Shown here piece after piece: positions 25,286 to 34,417 of a stretch of 63,930 bases of DNA. The stretch is from Bacillota bacterium. Lineage in GTDB: Bacteria > Bacillota > Clostridia > Lachnospirales > Lachnospiraceae. The stretch spans positions 1 through 63,930 of the forward strand of contig JAEWYQ010000002.1 in the NCBI GenBank assembly GCA_023395555.1. The letters are read 5' to 3'. Within the stretch, counting starts at the first letter, position 1. Every line of letters begins with the position of its first letter. The position numbers were made by a program, and so were the translations under genes. The notes under the pieces were generated by a model. That model worked only from the letters and a program-made list of their open reading frames with translations. It was not told where the DNA came from and did not search any database.

Positions 25286-26914
25286 ATGAGATTTAAGAAA
25301 GGTTTAACCGCTTTACTTATTTTAGCGGTGTTAGTCACATCTTTTGCAGCGTGCGGGAAAAAAAGCGGCAGCGATGATGGTAATTGGAACTTACCCGACT
25401 CAGCAATTAAGGTTGACGAAAATACGCCAAGCTGGAAAAACGACAAACGTACGGCAGAGTTGAATTGGTATGTGGGCTTTGACTGGTTTACACCGGGGCA
25501 GCAAGATACCGTGGCTGCGAATTATGTGAAAGAAGATACCGGCATTACCATCACTTATCAAAGCGGCGGAGATGATAAGATCAATTCTTTAATCGCTGCC
25601 AACAATTTACCGGACATTATTACAGTGGATGGAGGCAGCTCCGCAATTAAAGATTTAGAGCAGGTATCTATTCCCTTGGATGTTTTATCAGAAAAGTATG
25701 ATCCGTACTTTATGAAAACAGCAGCAGACCCGGAGATTGCCAAATTCTACACAAGCGCTGACGGACATCTTTATATGTATCCTAACTTTTCAGTTCCGCC
25801 GTCAGACTTTACAAAAGGCGGAGCCTATGGTAACGAAGGTTTATTAGTTCGAAAAGATATATATGAAGCAATCGGTTCCCCGGATCTGTCCACCCCCCAA
25901 GGCTTCCTGGAGGCGTTAGATAAAGCGAAGGCATTGGGAGCGAAGGATGCAAATGGTAAAGATGTGATTCCCTTTGGTATCAACAACTTGGAAGCAAGCT
26001 GGGTGGGAACAGATATTACTTTGGCGAATATGTTAGGGATTCAAATTACGAAAGACGGAAAAATTGTTGATCGATATACCGATCCGGACTTTGTAGCTTG
26101 GATGAAGGTTTTTGCCGATGCCAACCGCAAAGGCTTTATGGACCCGGATCTGATTACCATGAGCGGTGGGGACAGGGAATCAAAAATATCAAACGGTGTA
26201 TATTTTGCATACTTGAGTTCAAATTTTAATGCTGACCCTTACACATTAACAAACTGGTACAATCTGGACCCTGAAAAAGCATACATTGCAGTGGAGGGCC
26301 CCGCCTCATTAGCAGGTAATCCGGCAGTGCTTGCAGGTCCAAGCTTAGCAGGCTGGACACGCACATTTATTTCGAAAACCTGTAAAGACCCGCAGAAAGC
26401 CATAGAATTAGTAACTTACCTGTCAACCGACGAGGGTAATATGGCAGCATACTTTGGAAGAGAAGGCAAGGATTACACTCTTGTTGACGGAAAGGCTGTA
26501 CAAAGCAAAGAAATCAAAGACCTGTACAATTCAGATCCGGTAGCCTACCAGGGAAAATATGGTTTTGGTGAAATTTATATGCTGAATAACACCTCATTTG
26601 TTTCCAGGATGAGCGGTATCGAGCAATTTGTTCCGGCGCTTCAGCAGCCCAAACAATGGACGGTGGACTATATTAAGCCGGTCAATGAAGATTTTAACAA
26701 AGATAGATATTTAACCTCGGAAGATCATCGTAATAACGAAAGAATTAAGACTCAATGGTGCCAGACCTTCAGTAAAATTCTTACCTCGCAAAGCGATGCT
26801 GAAGTGGATCAGTTGATGAAAGAATACACTGAGTTCAGAGATTCCAATGGATATAGTAAAATCGCAGATGCACAAAACAAGGCAATTGCTGAAAATACTG
26901 CAAAATTGAATTAG
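25286..26914 (+). CDS. ABC transporter solute-binding lipoprotein
   Basis: The 542-residue protein begins with a lipoprotein signal (MRFKKGLTALLILAVLVTSF, then AACGKK, with lipidated Cys23) and continues as a LplA/family 1 solute-binding protein. It captures an oligosaccharide outside the cell and feeds the two permeases. Long 540-residue forms are usual for the LplA branch that imports complex glycan fragments. AAGGAGGAGAAGG precedes the ATG. A strong hairpin follows the gene, which should favour high expression of this component over downstream genes. Confidence 0.93.
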   Translation: MRFKKGLTALLILAVLVTSFAACGKKSGSDDGNWNLPDSAIKVDENTPSWKNDKRTAELNWYVGFDWFTPGQQDTVAANYVKEDTGITITYQSGGDDKINSLIAANNLPDIITVDGGSSAIKDLEQVSIPLDVLSEKYDPYFMKTAADPEIAKFYTSADGHLYMYPNFSVPPSDFTKGGAYGNEGLLVRKDIYEAIGSPDLSTPQGFLEALDKAKALGAKDANGKDVIPFGINNLEASWVGTDITLANMLGIQITKDGKIVDRYTDPDFVAWMKVFADANRKGFMDPDLITMSGGDRESKISNGVYFAYLSSNFNADPYTLTNWYNLDPEKAYIAVEGPASLAGNPAVLAGPSLAGWTRTFISKTCKDPQKAIELVTYLSTDEGNMAAYFGREGKDYTLVDGKAVQSKEIKDLYNSDPVAYQGKYGFGEIYMLNNTSFVSRMSGIEQFVPALQQPKQWTVDYIKPVNEDFNKDRYLTSEDHRNNERIKTQWCQTFSKILTSQSDAEVDQLMKEYTEFRDSNGYSKIADAQNKAIAENTAKLN

Positions 26915-26928
26915 CAACCAATAGAAGT

Positions 26929-26969
26929 GATGATGAAAAGCCAGTCTTTGAGGCTGGCTTTTCATCATC
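26929..26969 (+). terminator. Strong hairpin after the binding-protein gene
   Basis: Arms of 16 bp (26929-26944 and 26954-26969) pair perfectly around a 9-nt loop; the GCCAG/CTGGC core followed by TTTT makes a terminator, though the T run lies inside the longer stem. The next gene starts 17 bases later, so it probably acts as a partial terminator or mRNA 3'-end stabiliser within the operon. Confidence 0.75.
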
Positions 26970-26986
26970 AAAGTAAGGAGACAGAA

Positions 26987-27562
26987 ATGCTTAGTGTGGA
27001 AGGGAAGTTATATGGTTTCTTAACCATTGTAATGAATCTGCTGATCCTGGATTTGTTATTTCTTATTATTTTTATCCCCATACTCACGGCTCCCATAGCC
27101 CTGTTATTTGTTTGCCGGGGCTGCATCAATATGATACAGGACGTTAAACTGATCAACGGCTTTCGGTTCGACAAAAAAACCTGGGTCAAATTAGTACCGC
27201 TTACAGGCGTAACCATATGTTCGGTATTGACAATAACCAGTTTGTTTGCACAGGGCAATGTGCTTCCAAACTATGTGCTGATAGCCATTATTATTTCATT
27301 TTTAGTAATGTCATACATCATGGTTATACTCTATTCTGACAATTTATTTGTGCTTTTGAAAAGTGCATTTTATTATACAGTAGTCTATTTCTATAAGACT
27401 GTAGTACCTATCTTTTTTCTGCTGTTATGGATTACACACCCAAAGAGTTTTGAGGCCTTTCTATTTATGCTGGTTATACCGTCAGTATATTTTTATTTGT
27501 TTTTACGCATAAATTATAAGACCTTTACAGAAATCAAATGGTTGATGAAGAGAAGCATATGA
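26987..27562 (+). CDS. YesL-like DUF624 membrane protein
   Basis: The 191-residue protein has about five membrane segments and the family start (MLSVEGKLYGFLTIVMNLLI). YesL/DUF624 proteins are regularly encoded beside LplABC-type glycan importers in Firmicutes, but their biochemical role is not known. AAGGAGACAGAA decides the ATG at 26987. It lies directly after the hairpin that follows the binding-protein gene. Confidence 0.85.
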   Translation: MLSVEGKLYGFLTIVMNLLILDLLFLIIFIPILTAPIALLFVCRGCINMIQDVKLINGFRFDKKTWVKLVPLTGVTICSVLTITSLFAQGNVLPNYVLIAIIISFLVMSYIMVILYSDNLFVLLKSAFYYTVVYFYKTVVPIFFLLLWITHPKSFEAFLFMLVIPSVYFYLFLRINYKTFTEIKWLMKRSI

Positions 27563-27595
27563 TATAAAAACTATGTGCAGGAATGAGGTAAGAGG

Positions 27596-29203
27596 ATGGA
27601 GCTTTGGACAGATGACTCATATAATAAAAATTTTAAAAACACGCTGAAGCCAGATGCTTCAAGCAGTATAATCGTTTTGGATGCAGCAGGGAATGAATAC
27701 GAATCTGCTCAGATTTTAATGAGATCGGACAAGAATTTTGAAATTAAAGCTCTGAGTTTTACCGATCTCATAAACAGTGAAAACAGCATTTCCAGCCGCT
27801 TTATAAAATACAATTTTCAGGATTATATCTATTTTAACGATGAAACAGGCTATCCCGATCCGCTAATGAATGACAGGTCTGTTTCTGTCAGCGGCAATGA
27901 AACCCAGGGTATATGGATCACGGTATATGTTCCCAAGGGAGCAGCCGCCGGAACATACTCGGATAAAATTACGATTCATACCACCGAGGGTGACTTCGAA
28001 GTTAATATGGAACTCCATGTCTATCCTGTGACAATACCGGATTCTGAGGAAGGTGAATTCAATTTAGAGTATTGGTCTTTTTTTACCGGGGCATGGTACC
28101 ATGATTATAGGGAAGCCGACTTTGTAAAGAATTACTACGGTTATAACAGATATTCCAAGGAATGGTGGGAACTGATCGACAAAGCGGCAGAGAATATGCG
28201 GGAGCATAGATGCAATATTTTGCTGGTCCGCTCTCAGGACTTACTGTTGGACGCGGGAACGTCCATAGACGCGGATCATAAATATTCATTTAACTGGAGT
28301 ATATTTGATGAATATATACAACGTTTTATTGACAAAGGTGTTGTAAAAGGGCTGACAGGATTTCAATTACTGGAGCAATGCTCCGCTGACCGTGTTCATG
28401 TACTGAAGCGGGATCGTGACGGAACCATGAGGATGATGAATGAACCTTCAGGAAGTATGGATGCGGAAAATTGGCTTGATCAGTATTTGCCCGCATTACA
28501 TTTACACCTTCAGGAAAAAGGATGGTTTCCTATCTGGAGGCAGCATATAGCCGACGAGCCTAACAGCCACCCGGAGGCATGGATTGCCGCCAGGGAAAAG
28601 GTAAGAAAATACATGCCGGGGATAAAGTGTATCGAGCCCTTAGATACAACCGCATTGAATGGAGAATTAACCGGACACCTTGATTTGTGGGTGCCCCGTA
28701 TCGAGCTGTTTGATGAAAATCAGGATTTCTTTCAGGAAAGAAAGAGGGCCGGAGATGAAGTATGGGTATATACCTGCTGTGAGCCCTCTGCCGGGTACTT
28801 TCTTAACAAATTCATTGACAGGCCTTACTGGCACAGCCGTTTACTGTCCTGGGGCTGCTTCAAATACCGGCTGGGCGGTTTTCTCCACTGGGGATATAAT
28901 TTTTGGGATGAGGAAGATATTAACTTTGGCCTGAATTCCTCCGCGCGGTTTAAGGGGGACGGCTTCATCGTGTATCCGGACCCCGTTCATAAGACGATAA
29001 AAAATTCCGTCAGGCTTATGGCTACCAGGGATGGGATAGAAGAATTTGAACTGTTCCGGATCCTTCAAAGGAAAAATCCTGATTTGGCAAATGAAATTGT
29101 CAATTCGATCTTTACGAATTTTTCTTACTACACAGGAAACACAAAGGTGATGAAAGAGAGGCGAAAAGAACTCTTAAAAGCTGTGTCCGGATTGACCATG
29201 TAA
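27596..29203 (+). CDS. GH123-like DUF4091 glycosidase, copy 2
   Basis: The 535-residue protein is a distant paralogue of the gene at 21732. It has an N-terminal beta-sandwich with GIWITVYVPKGAAAGTYSDK near 100-119, the Asp320-Glu321 pair in QHIADEPNSHP, and the C-terminal GFLHWGYNFW motif. No signal peptide. Sequence divergence from copy 1 outside these motifs suggests different linkage or position specificity in the same pathway rather than recent duplication. AAGAGG sets the start. Confidence 0.8.
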   Translation: MELWTDDSYNKNFKNTLKPDASSSIIVLDAAGNEYESAQILMRSDKNFEIKALSFTDLINSENSISSRFIKYNFQDYIYFNDETGYPDPLMNDRSVSVSGNETQGIWITVYVPKGAAAGTYSDKITIHTTEGDFEVNMELHVYPVTIPDSEEGEFNLEYWSFFTGAWYHDYREADFVKNYYGYNRYSKEWWELIDKAAENMREHRCNILLVRSQDLLLDAGTSIDADHKYSFNWSIFDEYIQRFIDKGVVKGLTGFQLLEQCSADRVHVLKRDRDGTMRMMNEPSGSMDAENWLDQYLPALHLHLQEKGWFPIWRQHIADEPNSHPEAWIAAREKVRKYMPGIKCIEPLDTTALNGELTGHLDLWVPRIELFDENQDFFQERKRAGDEVWVYTCCEPSAGYFLNKFIDRPYWHSRLLSWGCFKYRLGGFLHWGYNFWDEEDINFGLNSSARFKGDGFIVYPDPVHKTIKNSVRLMATRDGIEEFELFRILQRKNPDLANEIVNSIFTNFSYYTGNTKVMKERRKELLKAVSGLTM

Positions 29204-29234
29204 AATAACAATAAATTATAAGGAGAGATATGCT

Positions 29235-30620
29235 ATGAAAAAGTATGAGAAGATCAAGATCGCCATCATTGGTGCCGGCAGTGTTTCGTTTTGCCCGTCC
29301 ACGGTCTTTGATATCCTGAACAACGAGGCCATCAATACATTGCCTCTGGAGATCGCGCTGATGGATATAAAACAGGAGGCCTTGGATACGAGCTTTGCGT
29401 TCTGCAAAAAGCTCAGGGATAAGAAGAATCCAAATGCGAAAGTTTCAGCAACCCTTAACTTAAAAGAGGCGCTGCAGGGAGCGGACTTTGTTGTAACAGC
29501 AATTGAAAAAGACAGATATCATTACTGGTCACAGGATTTCCATGTTCCGCGCAGATATGGCTTTCGGCAGATCTATGGCGAAAACGGCGGACCGGGCGGA
29601 ATGTTCCATACTTTACGCAATTTAGGCCCCATGCTTGAAATTGCATATGCCATGGAAGAAGTTTGTCCGGATGCATATTTGTTAAACTATACCAACCCGG
29701 AAGCGAAGCTTGTTGAAATGATCGCAAAAGCCACCAAGATAAAAGTAGTTGGACTTTGCCACGGTGAATGGTGGGGCGTTTGGCAGGCAGCCCATATCCT
29801 GGGAATGAAGATGGAGGATATAGAAACAGAGGTTTGCGGATTAAACCATTTTGGCTGTATTACCAAAATCATTGATAAAAAAACCGGTGAAGATCTGTAC
29901 CCTTTATTGAAAGAAAAAGAGAAGCAGAAACCGAAGCTGGCTAGCTGGGATCATGATGCATTATCAAGGATTATGCTAAGATTATATGGAGTATGGATGT
30001 ACCCGGGGGCTAACCATATTGGTGAATACATGGCATGGAGTGACGGATTTTTAGCAAGTGCGCTGATGCAGTATTACTATGACCCTGCTACGGAGAATCC
30101 GTGGGCGGATAAGGAAAATCCGCTGGAATTTATTTATACCATTGATTCTGTTGCCGGCCGTGACTGGGAAACAGATATGTCCCAAAAAGAAACAAAAGAT
30201 ATATTTGAAGAAGCCTTTACCGCTTCTGATGATTGGACTACCAGCAATGAGTACGGGATACCTATCGTTGAAGCAATTGTATTCAACAAGCCCACCAGAA
30301 TGGGAGGCGTTAATGTCATGAATGATGGATACGCACCGAACCTGCCGGATGGAATGGTGGTTGAAATACCGGTTATTGTTGACGGAGATGGTATTCATCC
30401 GCAGAAGACCGGGAAAATCCCCACGGCAATTGCTTCTATGATTGCGACACAGGGAGCTATATCCGCACTTTTATATGAAGCTTATGTAGAAAAATCCAAA
30501 AACAAATTACTTCAGGCAATTATGTTGGATCCCACCGTATCCAGCTATCAAAGTGCAGTCGCGCTCATCAACGAAATGTTTGAACTGCAAAAAGAGATTT
30601 TGCCGGAGATGAGCTGGTAA
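29235..30620 (+). CDS. Glycoside hydrolase family 4 (alpha-galactosidase/alpha-glucosidase type)
   Basis: GH4 enzymes cleave alpha-glycosides by an NAD- and metal-dependent redox mechanism. The 461-residue protein has the dinucleotide motif IAIIGAGSVSFCPS at residues 9-22, YGENGGPGGMFHTLRN near 113-128, LLNYTNPEAK near 149-158, and metal ligands in GLCHG (about 173-177) and GLNHFG (about 202-207). The intact metal motifs suggest activity. Cytoplasmic. Follows copy 2 of the DUF4091 genes with AAGGAGAG upstream. MelA-type alpha-galactosidase is the most likely subtype; a phospho-glycosidase is the alternative. Confidence 0.88.
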   Translation: MKKYEKIKIAIIGAGSVSFCPSTVFDILNNEAINTLPLEIALMDIKQEALDTSFAFCKKLRDKKNPNAKVSATLNLKEALQGADFVVTAIEKDRYHYWSQDFHVPRRYGFRQIYGENGGPGGMFHTLRNLGPMLEIAYAMEEVCPDAYLLNYTNPEAKLVEMIAKATKIKVVGLCHGEWWGVWQAAHILGMKMEDIETEVCGLNHFGCITKIIDKKTGEDLYPLLKEKEKQKPKLASWDHDALSRIMLRLYGVWMYPGANHIGEYMAWSDGFLASALMQYYYDPATENPWADKENPLEFIYTIDSVAGRDWETDMSQKETKDIFEEAFTASDDWTTSNEYGIPIVEAIVFNKPTRMGGVNVMNDGYAPNLPDGMVVEIPVIVDGDGIHPQKTGKIPTAIASMIATQGAISALLYEAYVEKSKNKLLQAIMLDPTVSSYQSAVALINEMFELQKEILPEMSW

Positions 30621-30662
30621 TGAGTTCTATTGAACTCTATTGTTAAAAAATAGGAACTGATT

Positions 30663-30699
30663 AAAAAACAACGTAAGTCAAAAGCCTACGTTGTTTTTT
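30663..30699 (+). terminator. Rho-independent terminator after GH4
   Basis: AAAAAACAACGTA (30663-30675) pairs perfectly with TACGTTGTTTTTT (30687-30699), ending in six T residues. A-tract and T-tract make it usable in both directions. Confidence 0.85.
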
Positions 30700-30754
30700 A
30701 TAGAAGGATAAATGAATTTTAAATATAAGAGAAAGATGAATGGGGGTATCAATC

Positions 30755-32479
30755 ATGTTAGCTTATGATATCTATGAAAAACAGATGCTGCATTACGATA
30801 TTATTACCAAAGGACCAATTCCCACCCTTTATGATCCCGATGGGATATATCCTTATGAAAGCTATGTGGAGACAGTAAAACGTCCCAGACACAAGGACTA
30901 TAAAATGATTGAAATTGAAAATAATTTTATAAAAGCCGTATTCTGCCCTGACCTGGGCGGTAAATTATTTTCCCTTCGTTTAAAATCAAAGGAAAAAGAA
31001 GTGCTTTATGATTCCATGGCTGTAAAGCCGGTAAGAATCTTACCCAGAATGGCATTTATCAGCGGAGGAATTGAAGTTAGCTTTCCGATTTCCCATACTC
31101 CCAGCCAAATTGAAAAAGTTTGCTATCAGGTGGAGAGGGTGGATGACAGACTTTATGTCCGGATGGGTGAAACGGAGATCTGTCATGGGATGCAATGGAC
31201 CTTGGAATTCTCTTTGGGTGAAGAGGACCGTTTTTTGACCCAGAGGGTAATTTTCAATAATCCGACGAACAAAGTACATCCTTATATGTCGTGGTCCAAT
31301 GCGGCTGTTCCTGCCAGAGAGGATAGTATTATCAGCTATCCTAACGGAAGAGTGCTGAGCCATAGCAGGGAAATGTCCGAATTTGACTGGAATGGGGATA
31401 AGAAGGTCTCCGATTTTGACCGGATGTACGGCTTTTTCTGGAAAACTACGGATTGCAACGCCTTCGGGGTGTATAATCCATCCTTAGGAACCGGCCTTTA
31501 TCATATTGCTGATCAGGAGGAAGCTTCCGGCATGAAGCTATGGCTATATGGAATTGGAGAAGAGGAACGGTGGGCATACCAAACCTCTATAAAAAAAGAG
31601 AGTTATGTGGAAATTCAGGCCAGCTCCATTAAAGAACAGGCTGACAAAAAAGAATTAAGGCCCTATGAAAGCACAAGCCGCACAGAATTTTGGATACCGG
31701 CTGACCAATATTATGATATTCATTCTCTGAAGCTGCCCGAAGTCAATTTAGTGCCGGTGGATACGGTTCCTTTTTTCCCTGTGGCAGATAGGGAAAAGAA
31801 TATAGCCTGGAAGAAAGTGTGCTATGCCTATGAAAACAAGCAGATGGCTGACCCTAAGATAATTGGTCACTGCAATTGGCCTCCCTGCGGAATAGAGGGG
31901 CTAAAAGAAGCGCTCCGCTATTTTAGTGAAGCGGATGGAGACCCCATGTGGAAATACTATTATGCTTTATATTTGCTTGCGGAAGACGAGTCAAATAATG
32001 AAAAAGCAATAGGGCTTCTGACAGAGTCAGATATTCCGGAAGCGTATGCTTTTTTAGGCAGAATATACAGGCTGAAAAAGCAATATGAGCGGTCCCTGGA
32101 GGCGTTGATGAAAATAAAAGATCCCTCATGGAGCAATCATCCTCAGATTGTTTATGAAAGGGATTTGACACTGGAGAAATTCAAGGATAAGATGGATTTA
32201 CGGGTTAAATATTTAAATGACATTGACGAAATAAAGGATGATTATATTGTAGAGCGCAGGGTGAAATGTCTCATGGATTGCGGGGAGTATGAGATGGCAA
32301 AGGAGTTATTGCTGTCTCACAAATTTGAATTGGTTCATCAACGATATGACCGTACAAAAATGCTTCGGGAAATTCTGGATCAGTTGGGAGAGAAGCCGGT
32401 ATTATGTGTTCCGCAGAATATCGGAGAGGATGAACTTGCGACCTACGGAGCATATAGAATAAACGAAGAAGGAGCCTGA
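30755..32479 (+). CDS. DUF5107 domain protein with C-terminal TPR-like repeats
   Basis: The 574-residue cytoplasmic protein has an N-terminal beta-rich domain (about 1-320) resembling the galactose-mutarotase-like superfamily and matching the DUF5107 pattern (CPDLGGKLFSLRLKSKEKEV near 68-87, and AFISGGIEVSFPISHTP near 105-121). Helical repeats follow (about 380-550). Related proteins sit in glycan loci, but activity is not established as far as I know. ATG 30755 follows GGGGGT at good spacing; ATG 30740 is the alternative. It lies after a terminator and is followed four bases later by the PHP gene, so these two probably form a unit. Confidence 0.75.
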   Translation: MLAYDIYEKQMLHYDIITKGPIPTLYDPDGIYPYESYVETVKRPRHKDYKMIEIENNFIKAVFCPDLGGKLFSLRLKSKEKEVLYDSMAVKPVRILPRMAFISGGIEVSFPISHTPSQIEKVCYQVERVDDRLYVRMGETEICHGMQWTLEFSLGEEDRFLTQRVIFNNPTNKVHPYMSWSNAAVPAREDSIISYPNGRVLSHSREMSEFDWNGDKKVSDFDRMYGFFWKTTDCNAFGVYNPSLGTGLYHIADQEEASGMKLWLYGIGEEERWAYQTSIKKESYVEIQASSIKEQADKKELRPYESTSRTEFWIPADQYYDIHSLKLPEVNLVPVDTVPFFPVADREKNIAWKKVCYAYENKQMADPKIIGHCNWPPCGIEGLKEALRYFSEADGDPMWKYYYALYLLAEDESNNEKAIGLLTESDIPEAYAFLGRIYRLKKQYERSLEALMKIKDPSWSNHPQIVYERDLTLEKFKDKMDLRVKYLNDIDEIKDDYIVERRVKCLMDCGEYEMAKELLLSHKFELVHQRYDRTKMLREILDQLGEKPVLCVPQNIGEDELATYGAYRINEEGA

Positions 32480-32483
32480 TGCG

Positions 32484-33764
32484 ATGAAAACAGAATTACA
32501 TGATTATGATATCTTCCCCAAAGTTGTTCTGGAAGGGAAAGAAACGACGGTTACCATTCAATCTCTTGGCAGACATAAGAATTTTAATCAGGGTGAGGCC
32601 TACCGGATCTATCCCTTGCCTATGAACCAGGTTTACGCTGATTTTAAGTCAGAAAGCCCCTGTATTGAGGTGATTGCAGAGACTGCAAAACTGTCCTTTC
32701 CCTTCCGCTTCTTAGAAGAGCAGCCCTACAATATTGTTATCCTTGATCAAGAAGGTTCTTCCGTTGTGGATTTAAGAATGTATTGTTTAAAAGAAGATTT
32801 ATATCGGCTCATTCCGTTAAAGGGTGATTTGCACGTACATTCCTTCCGCTCCGACGGTAAGGAAGCACCTGAAATTGTGGCAGCCAATTACCGTAAAGCA
32901 GGGTTTGACTTTATGGCGATTACTGATCATGAAATGATGTATCCATCCCGTGAAGCCATTGACTGCTATAAGGATTCTGATATTGATCTGCTGCTGGTAT
33001 TAGGGGAGGAAGTCCATATGCCAAAAAACGCGGTGCATATAATAAACTTTGGTGCAGATATCAGTGTAAATGAGCTGTTTCAGCAAAACATGGATCAGTA
33101 TCTTAGTGAAGTAAGCCGGATTGAGGAGGGTATCGGGAAGATAGAAGGGATCGATATGCATCAATTTGCCTCCAGCATATGGGCATTTAATAAAATAAGG
33201 GAAAATGGCGGATTGGCAATTTTCCCGCACCCGAATTGGATTTATGAATACTGTTATCACATTCCGTCCAGACTCACCCTTGCCCTGTTTGAACATGGTG
33301 CTTTTGACGCGTTTGAATTAATCGGCGGACAAAGTCTGCATGAAAATACCATGCAGATTAATCTGTATAACGAATTACGGGCAAAAGGTATTTCTGTTCC
33401 GATTGTCGGCAGCAGTGATTCCCACGGTACTGTTAATTCAGAATGGTTCCAAATAGGAAAAACCATAGTATTGGCAGAAGAAAATAGTAAGGATGCCATT
33501 ATATCTGCAATCAAAGATCATAAATCAGCCGCCTTGGAACAGTATGCCAGCAATGGGGAGATCAGACCCCGTGTTTATGGTCCGTTTCGCATCGCCAGCT
33601 ATGTGGAATTTTTGTTAAACGACTATTTTCCGCTGCATGATGAATTATGCTTTGAAGAAGGCCGTTTGATGAAGGATTATGTGAATGGTGTGGAAGGCTC
33701 GAAAGAAGCACTCAAATTACTGCATGGCAGAACACAAAAAATGATCCATAAATATTTTAGATGA
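32484..33764 (+). CDS. PHP-domain metal-dependent phosphoesterase/hydrolase
   Basis: The 426-residue protein has a 100-residue N-terminal beta-rich extension and a PHP domain with the metal ligands GDLHVHSFRSDG (about 114-125), FMAITDHE (about 147-154), LGEEVHM, FPHPNW and VGSSDSHG (about 309-316). PHP enzymes hydrolyse phosphate esters or, in some glycan loci, act on sugar substrates. Cytoplasmic, no signal peptide. It is tightly linked to the DUF5107 gene (4-bp gap, AGGAG overlapping the upstream stop), suggesting they act together. Confidence 0.85.
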   Translation: MKTELHDYDIFPKVVLEGKETTVTIQSLGRHKNFNQGEAYRIYPLPMNQVYADFKSESPCIEVIAETAKLSFPFRFLEEQPYNIVILDQEGSSVVDLRMYCLKEDLYRLIPLKGDLHVHSFRSDGKEAPEIVAANYRKAGFDFMAITDHEMMYPSREAIDCYKDSDIDLLLVLGEEVHMPKNAVHIINFGADISVNELFQQNMDQYLSEVSRIEEGIGKIEGIDMHQFASSIWAFNKIRENGGLAIFPHPNWIYEYCYHIPSRLTLALFEHGAFDAFELIGGQSLHENTMQINLYNELRAKGISVPIVGSSDSHGTVNSEWFQIGKTIVLAEENSKDAIISAIKDHKSAALEQYASNGEIRPRVYGPFRIASYVEFLLNDYFPLHDELCFEEGRLMKDYVNGVEGSKEALKLLHGRTQKMIHKYFR

Positions 33765-33793
33765 CCTGATTTTGTATTCCTTTTCAGCAGAAG

Positions 33794-33822
33794 TTGACAA
33801 TGAGATTCGTCCCCTATATAAT
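33794..33822 (+). promoter_or_regulatory. Perfect consensus sigma-A promoter for cheW
   Basis: TTGACA (33794-33799), 17-bp spacer, TATAAT (33817-33822). A transcript would have about an 80-base leader before the ATG at 33910. Confidence 0.85.
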
Positions 33823-33909
33823 TAGAGAGAGTTGATGACTAGTTATTGACGCTGTTTCATAAAACTAATGATAAAGAACCAGATTCCATAAGAAAAAGGA
33901 GGTACATTC

Positions 33910-34398
33910 ATGACCGATATGATGGAAATGATATTGGAGGAAGAGGATACCCTGAAAGGGCGGTTTTTAACCTTTTCCCTTGAGGGAGAGAGTTATGGGA
34001 TTGAGATCAGATATGTGACGGAGATTATTAAAATTCAGGCAATTACCCAGATGCCGGAACTGCCCGAATACATGAAGGGAATTATTAATATGAGGGGTAA
34101 GATTATTCCGGTCATGGATATTCGTCTGCGCTTTAAGAAGAAGCCGGAAGACTACAATGATCGTACCTGTATCATTGTAATTGATATCTCGGGGCTGAAC
34201 GTTGGACTGATTGTGGACAATGTAGCCGAGGTACTTACGATTGAGGAGGAGAATATCGTTGACCCGCCCCAGATCACACAGGCAGGCAACCGCTATATCA
34301 AGAGCATTGGCCGGGTCGGTAATGATGTAAAGCTGATATTAAACTGTGAGAAGCTGCTTACAGAAGAAGAGGTCAGCACCATCAGCCAGGCCCTGTAA
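33910..34398 (+). CDS. cheW: CheW-like chemotaxis coupling protein
   Basis: CheW links chemoreceptors to the CheA kinase. The 162-residue protein carries a full CheW beta-barrel: FLTFSLEGESYGIEIRYVTE (about 19-38), LPEYMKGIINMRGKIIPVMD (about 52-71) and GLIVDNVAEVLTI (about 104-116). AAAAGGAGG precedes the ATG. No cheA, receptor or flagellar gene is nearby, so it is an orphan copy with its own strong promoter. It may serve the main chemotaxis array or a receptor encoded elsewhere. Confidence 0.92.
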   Translation: MTDMMEMILEEEDTLKGRFLTFSLEGESYGIEIRYVTEIIKIQAITQMPELPEYMKGIINMRGKIIPVMDIRLRFKKKPEDYNDRTCIIVIDISGLNVGLIVDNVAEVLTIEEENIVDPPQITQAGNRYIKSIGRVGNDVKLILNCEKLLTEEEVSTISQAL

Positions 34399-34417
34399 TA
34401 ACGGAATGGAGAATATT

